This document shows positions 57,201-64,000 of a stretch of 64,000 nt of DNA, piece by piece. This stretch comes from Hemicordylus capensis. Lineage: Eukaryota > Chordata > Lepidosauria > Squamata > Cordylidae. Both the position numbers and the translations under genes were made by a program. Positions within the stretch are counted from its first letter, which is position 1. Every line of letters starts with the position of its first letter. The stretch spans positions 5,916,501-5,980,500 of the forward strand of contig NC_069669.1 in the NCBI RefSeq assembly GCF_027244095.1. Direction: 5' to 3'. The notes below the pieces were generated by a model that saw only the letters and a program-made list of their open reading frames with translations, made no database searches and was not told the origin of the DNA.

Positions 57201-60200
57201 ACACTAAGAACATCTATGAGAGCACCCTGCTGTATGAACAAGAAAACACAGCAAGATGGTCCAGAGAGGAGGAGGTGGCTGAAACTCTGCAGAGGCTGTG
57301 TATGAAACCTAGTGTGAATTCAGAGGTAACTTTTTGTCATTTAATTAGTTTCATGTAATTATTAAAACTATTTATTCACTGGTTTGCCACATTTGGTCAT
57401 GAGCCTCTACTGGGGCATGATCCGGGCCATGCAGTGGCCCGTTGTGCAGGTGTGGCGGCCTCCCAAATGGCCTCCCAAATGGCCACTGCACCGAGGGGGA
57501 AAGGCCAAAGAGCGGCCGAAGAGTGGCCAATTTCTTAAATAAGGGAGGCCGGCAGGGGGAGGGGGAACCTCCATGGTCACCTCCTGCCTGCAACCTCGTA
57601 CAACTCCCCCAGAGGCGGTAAGGGTAAAATAATAATATTAAAATTTAATTTAAAAGCCTTTGTGAACCCCTCATGGGGTTCAGTCCGGGATCAAACCGGG
57701 ATCGAACTGAAGGGTTGGACCCCGAACAGTTGAATCGAAGCGGTTCAACATCGAACACGTTCAACATCAAACCTCTTTGCACGTCCCTAGCTCAGAGTAG
57801 ACAATAACAAGTGAGGTAGACCCATGGTATATGACAGCTTCCTTATAGTATTCTCCATGGTATAAGGCATGGTTTGGTATAAGTAGGGCTGCCATATTCT
57901 GGCTCTCCAAATCCAGGTGCCTAATTTGCATATTATGTAAATTGGCTTGAATATAATTTTTGAGCAGAGTAGTGACTGCATGTTTTGCTCCAGAACTCTG
58001 CTTCTACAAGGGCTAGAGCTTAGCTTTTTCTTTTTCTTTTTGTAAATGAAAGCTAGAATCCGGGCGAATCTGGGTGGACTAAGCAATCTGGGTGAGATGC
58101 TTAAAATCTGGGTGAAACCCAGAATTCGGTGGGACATGGCAAATCTAGGTATAAGGCAGCTTTCTTTGTAAGCTTTCTACTGACAGTCTCAAGTGGAGCA
58201 GCCCAACTACAGGTTGGCCACCTCAATGAGAACTCGGTCAACCCTGTCCCACATTTGTCCTGGGCCCTGTTCCCCTGGGCTGAGGCCTCCCCTGGCTGAA
58301 GCTGGTTGTCCTGGGCCCAGCCCAGCCCTGGCTGAAGTAGTCTACTGTTGACAAAAGGTTTCCTCCCTGGCTTCTCCAAGACAGGGCTGAGAGAGATTCC
58401 TGCCTGCGACCTTGGAGAAGCCGCTGCCAGTCTGTGAAGACAATACTGAGCTAGATAGACCAATGGTCTGACTCAGTATATGGCAGTTCCCATCTCTAAG
58501 CTGCCACTGTGTCCTTTTAAAACTTTTTTTTCAATGAAACACTCTTTTAAAAAAGGAACAAGCATTTTCAAGTTGCATCAGATATACAGGAACAAAAAAT
58601 AGAGCATTTTCAGGCATTTCACTTTGAAATCCACCATCAACTGTATTCACTAGTTAATATTCACATAAAAGAAACGAGGATAGCAAGAAGGTCCGAATGA
58701 TAATACATTTTGCCCATTGTTTAATTTATGCCTTGTCAATATAGTATATAAATATCAGAATTGTAAGGGATACCTTCTTACCAGAGGAGTATTGAACTAA
58801 ACCTTTCAGGTCTTGAATATGGGAGTTTACTTTTGTCTATGTTATTGGGGAAGGGTATCTGTCTCTCAGGAAAATGGCCTCGGTATGTTGAGTTCATGGG
58901 TCTCCCTTGTCTTGTGGAAGGAAGGGATTGCTTTAAGTTTCTCCATAGTATCGGACTGTCATTTCAGTTTGCGAAGGAGCTAAGGCTATTCTCCCATGGT
59001 AACTTGACTGCTTTAAAGAGAGGATTATTCATTATGCGTGTTGTAGTATTGAACAGGCTATCTACTGTGTGTGGAATTCTCTGCTCTGTGTAGGCTTCCT
59101 TTATATGGGTATAGTATCTGTATTATACTCCCAGATCCAACACCACCCCCTTTCCTCCCTATCTGCATCTCCCCAACCACTAACATGCCCTCTGGTCCAG
59201 GAAGAGGCTGATGGGAAATGTCCACAGCATCGCCTGGGAAACCACTTCTTAAAGCGCGATGCATAGTCGTATTTGTCCACCGTATTGTTTGGACTGTGAA
59301 TAAGGCAAGATTATGCGCTCCATTCAGGCAACAAAAACAAGGAAAAAGAGAGAAGGGGAAAAATCCTGCCCATTCCCATAGAAAGTGGAGGAGGAAAAGG
59401 TTGTCACTCACCGGGGAGCTTTATAGAGTCGTTTGACATGCCTTTATGTGAACAGATTGAATATCAATGCGGATGCAGATTAACTAAATGGACCGTTAAG
59501 CAAGCAAAAGTTTTGGGTGGGATGGGGAAATGGGAGGAAGGAAGCTGTCCAAAGGAAAGATAGGAGAGGGTGTCTGCTTTTGGAGATGGATTGTCTGATG
59601 GGCTGACAGTCTGAGAGAATAAAGCCGTGCAAAGCAACAGTTTGAATTCCCATCTACTGTGTTATCCTTTCTGTCTGAAAGAAATGTTGCTATCCTTATG
59701 GACGCATAACTGGATTATCTGGAGAAAGGGAGTAACCTAGATATGTTGGTTTCACAAAAATCGGGGGGGGGGGACTTGAGGGGGGGAAACCCCAAACTTC
59801 CCCAATGTAACTCAATGGAGCAGAACGTTCACAAACTCAGAGGACACTTAACAGACAACCAGGTGAGCGGAGCTCATGGGACTCAGTGGTGAGGGGTGGA
59901 AGAAGGACTTGAACAAAAAGAGTAGGAAATTTCTGAGCTTGAAGAATGCTCCCTCAAGACAGCCACAACTTTTGCTTCTGAGGGGGAAAGGTGCTTAAAA
60001 CGTTCCCAATGCTCAGGCAATGCATGCACACCGGGGAAATACTGCAATGTTTTGTTGCAGGTCCATACTTGTGATTAATGTATTTGGCTGTAAAGCCAGC
60101 CACAGCCTCAAAGGCTCAGGGGGAGTAAGAAAACTCACATGCTCAACACACCAAAACACAAGAGCACATGAAGTTAAGTCCTTGTTTATCATCATACTGC

Positions 60201-62525
60201 TATGAGTTTGGGGAGTTAGTTGGCTGGTCGTTTCTTTGGAAGTTAGTCATTATTAATAATTCTGAATGACCTCCATCCTGGAGAAGGATTACATTTGGGG
60301 GAAGACTCCTGCACAAAACTTTGGAGAGCTTCTGCCAGTTAGTGTAGGCAATACTGAGCTAGGTGGACCAATGATCTGACTCAGTATAAAGCTGCTTCCT
60401 ACGTACCTATGACCAATTTATTAAAAAGGTGTCCTTTCCTTAATTGGAGAGCATATTTTTAATCAACTGAAATGCTTTAATGGATTGATTTGACTGATCA
60501 GCCATGGAGTTCTCAAATGTGGGTCCCCAGATGTTGGACTACAACTGCCATCATCCCCAGCCACAGTGGTCAGAGGTCATGGGTGATGTAGTCCAACAAC
60601 ACCTCTGAGAACCCCTGGATTAACTGAGCAAACACAGCAGCCCTAGTTTGAAGGTCTGGGTTTCGGGCCCTGAAGCTCTCTGGAATTCTGTAGGATCCCA
60701 TGTGTGCTAAGTGTTTTCCTCCTGAAGGCGGCCTCTTCAGTCAGCAGCCTGCCCCTTTACAGAATGCTCACTGTCTGCAGAAAAGGAGAGCTCAAGAGTC
60801 ACTTCCAAAAACAACAAAATGTGAGTCTGATCAGCAGCCAGCCCTGGATGCTGCAAGCTCCACGGAGGAGTTTTCCTTAAAGAAGCAGCCTCTTTGTAAG
60901 GAAGTGGGGGGAGCGCTTCCTGTGATTAATTACATCGTGAACAGTTTTGCTTTGTTCTGTGTTTGCAGATTCTAGATTGTTGCCTTTCATATTTATATGC
61001 TTTTGGTAGGCTTGTACAGCTTTAATAGAGTCGCCATGCCCCCCCAAATTCCGAGCTTCACCCAGATTTTAAGCATCTCACCCAGATTGCTTATCCCACC
61101 CGGATTTGCCCGGATTTCAGCTTTCATTTTTTTAAAAAAGGAAAAAAATGGAGGGGGGAAGCCAAGCTCTAGCCCTCGTAGAAGTGGAGTTATGGAGCAA
61201 AACATGCAGTCACTATTCGGCTCAAAAACTATTTTCAAGGCGGTTGATATAATATGCAACTTAGGCACCCAGATTTGGAAAGCCAGAATATGACAACCTT
61301 AAGCTTAAAAAAAATGTCAGATCTGATCCTACTGGATCTACCGTAACATAGAAATTGTCAGGGGGGCCAATGTGGCCCCTCAAAATTGTCGGGTTATATC
61401 TGGAAGCTATTGGTCTGCTCCTTAAACCCATTTTAGATTTGGACACAAGTTCTGTCCACTGACTCATCCCGCCCCAGTTTCCTACAACAGTAGCTTTGTC
61501 AGATAAGCTTTTCCGCAAGTTTTCTGCAAGGCTTTACTAAAAATTTGAAGTTGGCCAGAAAAACCTGCCCAAAGATAGACGTTCAGGGAGGAGAGCTGGT
61601 CTTGTGGTAGCCAGCATGACTTGTCCCCTTAGCTAAGCAGGGTCCACCCTGGTTGCATATGAAAGGGAGACTAGAAGTATGAGTACTATAAGATATTCCC
61701 CTCTGGGGATGGAGCTGCCACTCTGGGAAGAGCAGAAGGTCCCAAGTTCCCTCCCTGGCAGCATCTCCAAGATAGGGCTGAGAGAGACTCTGGCCTGCAG
61801 CCTTGGAGAAGCCGCTGCCAGTCTGTGAAGACAATACTGAGCTAGATGGACCTATGGTTTGACTCAGTATATGGCAGCTTCCTATGTTCCTATGAGGTAT
61901 AAAAATGTGATAGATAGATAGATTTAGGGCAGGGCTGTTCAACTTCAGCCCTCCAGCTGTATTTTCACTACAACTCCCATCAGAGATGTTCTTAACCCTG
62001 AACTTCCGGGCCAAAGTCTAGGGCCTCCACACCCCCTGGGCCCCACCCCAAATCCACTTTAGTCTGTCACGGGTGGTGTGGTTGCTTTGCCACAGGCCTG
62101 CACTGCACCAGGCGGCCAAGCGTGACTGTGGCCTGTGCCGAGTGACCTCTGACTTCCATAATCCCCAGCCAGTGCATTCTGAACAGTGGCACATAGCTAA
62201 GGATTCAGAGGCACGATGCCTCTCAATACCAGTTGGAGGGGAGCAACAGCAGGAGAGAGGGAATGCCCATACCTCTTGGCTGTGGGCTTCCCAGAGGCAT
62301 CTGGTGGGCCACTGTGGGAAACAGGTTGCTGGACTAGATGGGCCTCCTTGGGCCTGATCCAGCAGGGCTGTTCTTATGTTCTTATAAAAATGTGCTGCAG
62401 CTTCTCCTCCTCTCTTCCTAGTCCACAGACCTCTTCATGACGTTGGTCTTTGAGCTTCAGCATCTCACTTCCGATGCTTTAATGAGCCTGTGGCGCAGAA
62501 CTTCGATCGAGTGCAAAGACAACTG
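48194..62525 (+). CDS. Apolipoprotein B / apolipophorin-like large lipid transfer protein, 5' part of gene (9 exons)
   Basis: Large lipid transfer proteins (apoB, apolipophorin, vitellogenin, MTTP) bind and carry lipids through an N-terminal beta-barrel, a helical domain and beta-sheets. Nine exons join in frame to 357 residues plus two bases: 48194-48254, 51367-51417, 52072-52232, 53713-53783, 54433-54598, 55189-55326, 56226-56418, 57198-57325, 62422-62525. All have GT-AG ends. Residues 1-20 are a signal peptide. RFSYRYSTATHT opens the barrel. PTWALNIKRGILSVLQ (142-157) matches the apoB PTYILNIKRGIISAL segment. Cys177/Cys197 and Cys228/Cys242 sit where apoB has disulfides 159-185 and 218-234. 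EEVAETLQRL starts the helical domain. The early ALCTSQC pair and LEQYPLLF-x-DGRI recall arthropod apolipophorins. Family members have thousands of residues, so most of the gene lies beyond the right edge. The exact orthology (third vertebrate class, apoB duplicate or apolipophorin-type) is not settled. Confidence 0.88.
49040..49345 (+). repeat. Composite 5S/tRNA-type SINE
   Basis: GAGCTGGTCTTGTGGTAGCA, TTGCTAAGCAGGGTCCACCC, TTGAATGGGAGACTTGATG, tRNA-like unit, TCAGTATATGGCAGCTTCC end. Intron 1 of the lipid transfer protein gene. Confidence 0.88.
50345..50660 (-). mobile_element. Bov-B (RTE) LINE 3' end
   Basis: Minus-strand translation QMTRLRLSYFGHIMRRSSFL EKSIMLGKVEGK; tail GATTGATTGGTTGATTGAG at 50354. 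Paralogous to 10160-10470. Confidence 0.85.
51367..51417 (+). CDS. Lipid transfer protein exon 2
   Basis: 51 bp: completes Arg, then APENLSQEALCTSQCT plus one base of Gly. The Cys-x3-Cys pair before the barrel resembles the N terminus of apolipophorins. The acceptor is TTATAG and the donor GTGAGT. Confidence 0.82.
51665..51960. repeat. Composite SINE head fused to a CR1/L2-like LINE piece
   Basis: Plus-strand 5S-like head (CTAAGCAGGCTCTGCCCTGG) to about 51775, then minus-strand LINE coding sequence (KLQLVPNAAARVLSGAARWE, then ITPILKELHWQPVSF). In intron 2 of the lipid transfer protein gene. Confidence 0.7.
52072..52232 (+). CDS. Lipid transfer protein exon 3 (start of barrel)
   Basis: 161 bp: completes Gly, FSGPNLPAGSRFSYRYSTAT, HTLLQGRAYTKSG, AVVEVLAKCHRVLK. 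RFSYRYSTAT parallels apoB KYTYNYEAES; the Cys in AKCHRVL parallels apoB Cys51. Confidence 0.87.
52346..53190 (+). repeat. Split composite SINE containing LINE and MITE insertions
   Basis: 5S-like head at 52346-52436 (GGCTAAGCAGGGTCTGCCCT), a CR1/L2-like UTR (52437-52650), GTAAGATATTCCCCTTAAGG, a MITE (52692-52994), then the tRNA-like unit (GGCTCAATGGTAGAGCATC) to 53190. Confidence 0.75.
52692..52994. mobile_element. hAT-type MITE, enlarged, in the same SINE site as 4658-4784
   Basis: CAGGGGTTCCCAACCTGCGG to GCTGGGAACCCCTG, flanked by CCTTAAGG and CCTTAGGG (seven of eight). After AACATCTGGAGTA it contains an AT-rich LINE-type tail (GGTGGTATATAAATTTAACA), a second insertion. Confidence 0.75.
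53262..53468 (+). repeat. tRNA-type SINE (no 5S head)
   Basis: GAGGCTGTAGCTCAGTAGTA GAGC (A box), AGGTCCCAGGTTTAATTCC (B box), CAGTGTAGATAAAACTGGGC, TTCCTATGTC end. Confidence 0.88.
53713..53783 (+). CDS. Lipid transfer protein exon 4
   Basis: 71 bp: LRDVQIKTTFESGEKLIKEN GRL plus two bases of Arg, in phase with both neighbours. The acceptor is ATCCCTAG. Confidence 0.85.
54433..54598 (+). CDS. Lipid transfer protein exon 5 (hallmark segment)
   Basis: 166 bp: EALEQYPLLFCVHDGRILKI FPQESEPTWALNIKRGILSV, ending SSVDE. The PTW-x-LNIKRGI stretch is the best family hallmark in the window. Confidence 0.93.
54891..55026. mobile_element. hAT-type MITE with perfect 8-bp target duplication
   Basis: 136 bp, CAGTGTTCCTTCTAACAGGG to inverted CCCTGTTAGAGGGAACACTG; almost perfect palindrome. 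Flanks GTCTGGAC at 54883-54890 and 55027-55034 are identical. Intron 5 of the lipid transfer protein gene. Confidence 0.93.
55189..55326 (+). CDS. Lipid transfer protein exon 6
   Basis: 138 bp: VDVLGECPTSYQWRRSILLK RKDLNQCSHHFSGFT, ending PGAS. GEC...DLNQC mirrors apoB GNC...DLGQC, a known disulfide pair. Confidence 0.93.
55414..55645 (-). repeat. tRNA-derived SINE with Bov-B-like end
   Basis: Reverse copy: GTGCCGTTGAGTCGGTGTTG, GATGATGCCTTTCAGCATCT, GGATTCGAACCGGCAACCTC (B box reversed), CTGCACCATTAGGTGGC. Confidence 0.85.
55705..55895. mobile_element. MITE rich in ATTCGAA motifs
   Basis: ATGTGCACGAATAG at one end, CGATTCACACATCCCTAC at the other; inside, repeated TTCGAAT/ATTCGAA/AATCGA in both directions. 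Confidence 0.55.
56226..56418 (+). CDS. Lipid transfer protein exon 7
   Basis: 193 bp: SQQQLLSSNLECVQRFDETI LAEAKCTEYHLIAPLATKGR, ending DFSFER. C...AEAKC-x-EYHL parallels apoB C...AEAIC-x-EQHL. Confidence 0.93.
56529..56742 (-). repeat. Sauria (Squam1-type) SINE
   Basis: Reverse copy: AAGGAGCCCAGAGTAGTGTA, GAGCGCAGGTCTCTCCAATC, ACCACTGCACCACATG. Confidence 0.82.
56770..57115 (+). mobile_element. CR1/L2-like LINE 3' end
   Basis: GGAATTTTCTGCCATGGGAT GTGGTGATGGCC (LP-x-DVV tail), GGCTTTAAAAGGGGTTTAGA, then GCCTCAGAGGCAAGATGCCT. The paralogue of 43770-44285. Confidence 0.7.
57198..57325 (+). CDS. Lipid transfer protein exon 8
   Basis: 128 bp: completes Val, DTKNIYESTLLYEQENTARW SREEEVAETLQRLCMKP, ending SVNSE. 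It aligns with the apoB segment before the helical domain (EAVLKTLQEL). Confidence 0.9.
57885..58145 (+). mobile_element. Long MITE, copy 1 of an inverted pair
   Basis: AGGGCTGCCATATTCTGGCT to GTGGGACATGGCAAATC, with GAGCAGAGTAGTGACTGCAT GTTTTGCTCC inside. The 61025-61305 copy is the same sequence in the other orientation. Family unknown to me. Confidence 0.65.
61025..61305 (-). mobile_element. Long MITE, copy 2 of an inverted pair
   Basis: GAGTCGCCATGCCCCCCC to GAAAGCCAGAATATGACAAC; GGAGCAAAACATGCAGTCAC is the inverted counterpart of the 57885-58145 copy. Confidence 0.65.
61588..61895 (+). repeat. Composite 5S/tRNA-type SINE
   Basis: GGAGAGCTGGTCTTGTGGTA, TTAGCTAAGCAGGGTCCACC, ATATGAAAGGGAGACTAG, tRNA-like unit, ATGGCAGCTTCCTATGTTCC. 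Confidence 0.88.
62195..62395 (+). repeat. CR1/L2-like LINE 3' UTR piece
   Basis: GATTCAGAGGCACGATGCCT, GCATCTGGTGGGCCACTGTG, GGGCCTGATCCAGCAGGGCT, ending 27 bp before exon 9 of the lipid transfer protein gene. Confidence 0.6.
62422..62525 (+). CDS. Lipid transfer protein exon 9 (helical domain begins)
   Basis: 104 bp: STDLFMTLVFELQHLTSDAL MSLWRRTSIECKDN plus two bases of Trp. It aligns with apoB ANLFNKLVTELRGLSDEAV, so no exon is missing in the 5.1 kb intron before it. The donor is GTAAGG. No further exon is seen before base 64000. Confidence 0.9.
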
Positions 62526-63054
62526 GTAAGGCTAAAAGTGGCTGTCCTTGGGATGCCTGAAGGCTGAGAGCACCTGTGGCAGCACCGGTCAATGTGCAGT
62601 TCTCCTCCAGAGGTTTCTGAACTACAACTCCCATCATCCCCAGCTGTAATAAATTGTGGCTAGGGGTGATGGGAGTTGTGGTTCAGCAACATCTGGAGAT
62701 CCACACGTTGCCTACCCCTGTGTTAATTTGTTCCCATTGCTTCCATAAAGTTGAGAGCGGAGGGCTCAGACATGCCAGAATGGTCCCCCTCAGTAGCATA
62801 CCAAGGTCAGAAAGGGCCTGTGTTCCATAAACAAACATTGGATCCCCCTCTTTTTGCGGCACCAGAGGCACCGCCGAAATTTTTGAGAACGCTTCATGAA
62901 TGTCTTCCACTCACAACTCGCCACTCACCACCACCACCACATTTGCTGCTCTCCTTCCAGCCTCCTCTCTCTTCCTCTTCTTTCTCCTCCTCCGTTTCTT
63001 CCTCCCTTTTCCTCCTCCTCCTGTTGAGAGTTGCCCATTACCTTCCCCAGCTGG

Positions 63055-63355
63055 CTTGAGCAGCAGTAAGTGACTGGATCAGATCTTTCCTCTCTCGTTC
63101 ACTTGAGAGAGGAAACAGCCAGTCCAGCCACTTACCCCTGCATGAGTCAGCTGGGAAATAGTGGGCATGCATGCATCCTGATGCCCATGTGCTGCGTGGG
63201 GTTGGCATCAGGGCTCATGCATGGCTGCCATTCCCAGCCAGCTCGTGCAGGAGTAAGTGCCTGGATTGGCTCTTTCCTCTCTCGAGCAAACAAGAAAGGA
63301 AAGCACCAGTCCAGCTGCTTCCTGCGACCTGAGCCGGCTGGGAAATAGCAGCAGG
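63055..63355 (+). repeat. Two degenerate copies of an about 110-bp unit with inner hairpins
   Basis: GCAGTAAGTGACTGGATCAG ...CTTTCCTCTCTC...GAGAGAGGAAA...CAGCTGGGAAATAG at 63063, and GGAGTAAGTGCCTGGATTGG ...CTTTCCTCTCTCG...GCCGGCTGGGAAATAG at 63250. Confidence 0.7.
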
Positions 63356-63725
63356 TGGACAGCCGGAGGAGAAGGAAGAGGAAGAGCCATGTTCTCTGGG
63401 AAATGGTGGAAGAGGAGGGATAGCCGTGATGGAGCCAATGGTGGAGGAGGAAGAGGGAAGGGGAGGGATATGGAAGGGGAGGGGATGGAAATGGAAGGGA
63501 GATAAGAAGAGAGGGAGATGGGAGGGAGATGGAGAGGGAGGGGATGGAGGAGGAAGAGTCAGTGGTGGTGGAGGAAGAGGGAAGAGGAGGGGATGGAAAT
63601 GGAAGGGAGATAGAAGAGATGGAGATGGAGATGGAGGGGAGGGGATGGAGGAGGAAGAATCAATGGTGGTGGAGGAAGAGCTGTGTTCTCTGGGAAATGG
63701 TGGTGGGCAGGTGGCATGGGGGGAA
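63355..63725 (+). repeat. Polypurine tandem repeat tract
   Basis: Nearly pure G/A over some 300 bp, built from GGGATGGAGGAGGAAGA and GTGGTGGAGGAAGAG units repeated with period roughly 110 bp. Long frames here are composition artefacts. A pyrimidine-rich partner lies at 62925-63030. Confidence 0.85.
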
Positions 63726-64000
63726 GGGGGAATGACAGGTGAGGGCTCCTCGGTGGCCCCTCTCTTTGGGTGGCCCATGCTCTTAGAACATGTCTGAGCA
63801 TGTCTGCCCAATTAGAGTTATGCCCCTGGTCACCTCCTAGTGACAGCACTCACCTGGCCAGACATTTATGGCATGCGGATGTGCACAAGTTCAAATCTCA
63901 ATAAGCTCTTAGTTTCGTGAAGAGCTTTTATTTTCCGTTAAATCGCTCCAGCCTTTTAGAAAGAGGAGGTGATTAATTTGCTTGTCTTAAAAAAAAAAAA

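Larger units (their letters stand above)
57326..62421 (+). other. Large intron 8 of the lipid transfer protein gene
   Basis: 5.1 kb. It holds a GAACCG/TCGAA-rich MITE end (about 57640-57790), one copy of a long MITE (57885-58145) with an inverted partner at 61025-61305, composite SINE pieces (58358-58490, 60290-60410, 61588-61895), a hAT-like MITE (about 60515-60615) and a CR1-like LINE end (62195-62395). In 58500-60280 I recognise no gene or known repeat. Confidence 0.6.

Noticed and set aside
60700-60975. A 91-codon frame considered as an extra exon of the lipid carrier
   Set aside because: Exon 8 joins exon 9 in phase and aligns through to apoB without a gap, so no exon is needed. The frame has no likeness to the family.
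63215-63811. A 198-codon Pro/Ser-rich frame on the minus strand and Glu/Gly-rich frames on the plus strand
   Set aside because: They come from the polypurine tract; simple composition, no conserved protein.

Overview
The window reads as nuclear DNA of a squamate reptile (lizard or snake). It holds interrupted vertebrate genes with canonical GT-AG introns. It is crowded with tRNA-derived SINEs of the Sauria/Squam type, Bov-B (RTE) and CR1/L2-like LINE ends, hAT and foldback MITEs, and one solo LTR. I see no bacterial genes, operons or CRISPR arrays. The species cannot be fixed from the sequence.

Region by region. (1) 448-6950, minus strand: the first seven coding exons (243 residues) of a NOMO gene (nodal modulator, an ER membrane protein of the nicalin complex); the rest lies beyond the left edge. 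Its first exon sits in a GC/CpG-rich promoter block (about 6750-7110). (2) 6951-10804: intergenic, about 3.9 kb, lying between two head-to-head genes. (3) 10805-43314, plus strand: a complete 31-exon ABCC6 (MRP6) gene. All exons join in frame to 1,495 residues with both nucleotide-binding domains intact. The NOMO/ABCC6 head-to-head order matches human 16p13.11. (4) 43315-48193: intergenic, almost entirely repeats. (5) 48194 to beyond the right edge, plus strand: the first nine coding exons (357 residues) of a large lipid transfer protein, with a signal peptide and the N-terminal lipovitellin-type domain. It resembles apolipoprotein B and, in its first Cys pair and the Leu-Asn-Ile-Lys-Arg-Gly-Ile segment, arthropod apolipophorins. 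It is neither MTTP nor vitellogenin by what I can see, and I know of no such gene at the mammalian locus. This is the most interesting gene here.

The introns record many insertions. An abundant SINE has a 5S-rRNA-like head joined to a tRNA-like unit. hAT-type MITEs with 8-bp target duplications are nested in it, twice at the same CCTTAGGG site. Several long foldback elements (26909-27320, 34871-35204, 39075-39420, 47117-47425) could form large hairpins. A polypurine tandem tract lies at 63350-63720.

ABCC6 acts in liver and kidney ATP release and mineralisation control, and NOMO acts in membrane-protein biogenesis. The third gene would be a secreted lipid carrier or a relative of one. No functional link between them is shown by the sequence beyond adjacency. 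All exon coordinates come from reading splice sites and frame continuity by eye. The repeat boundaries are approximate unless a target duplication is stated.
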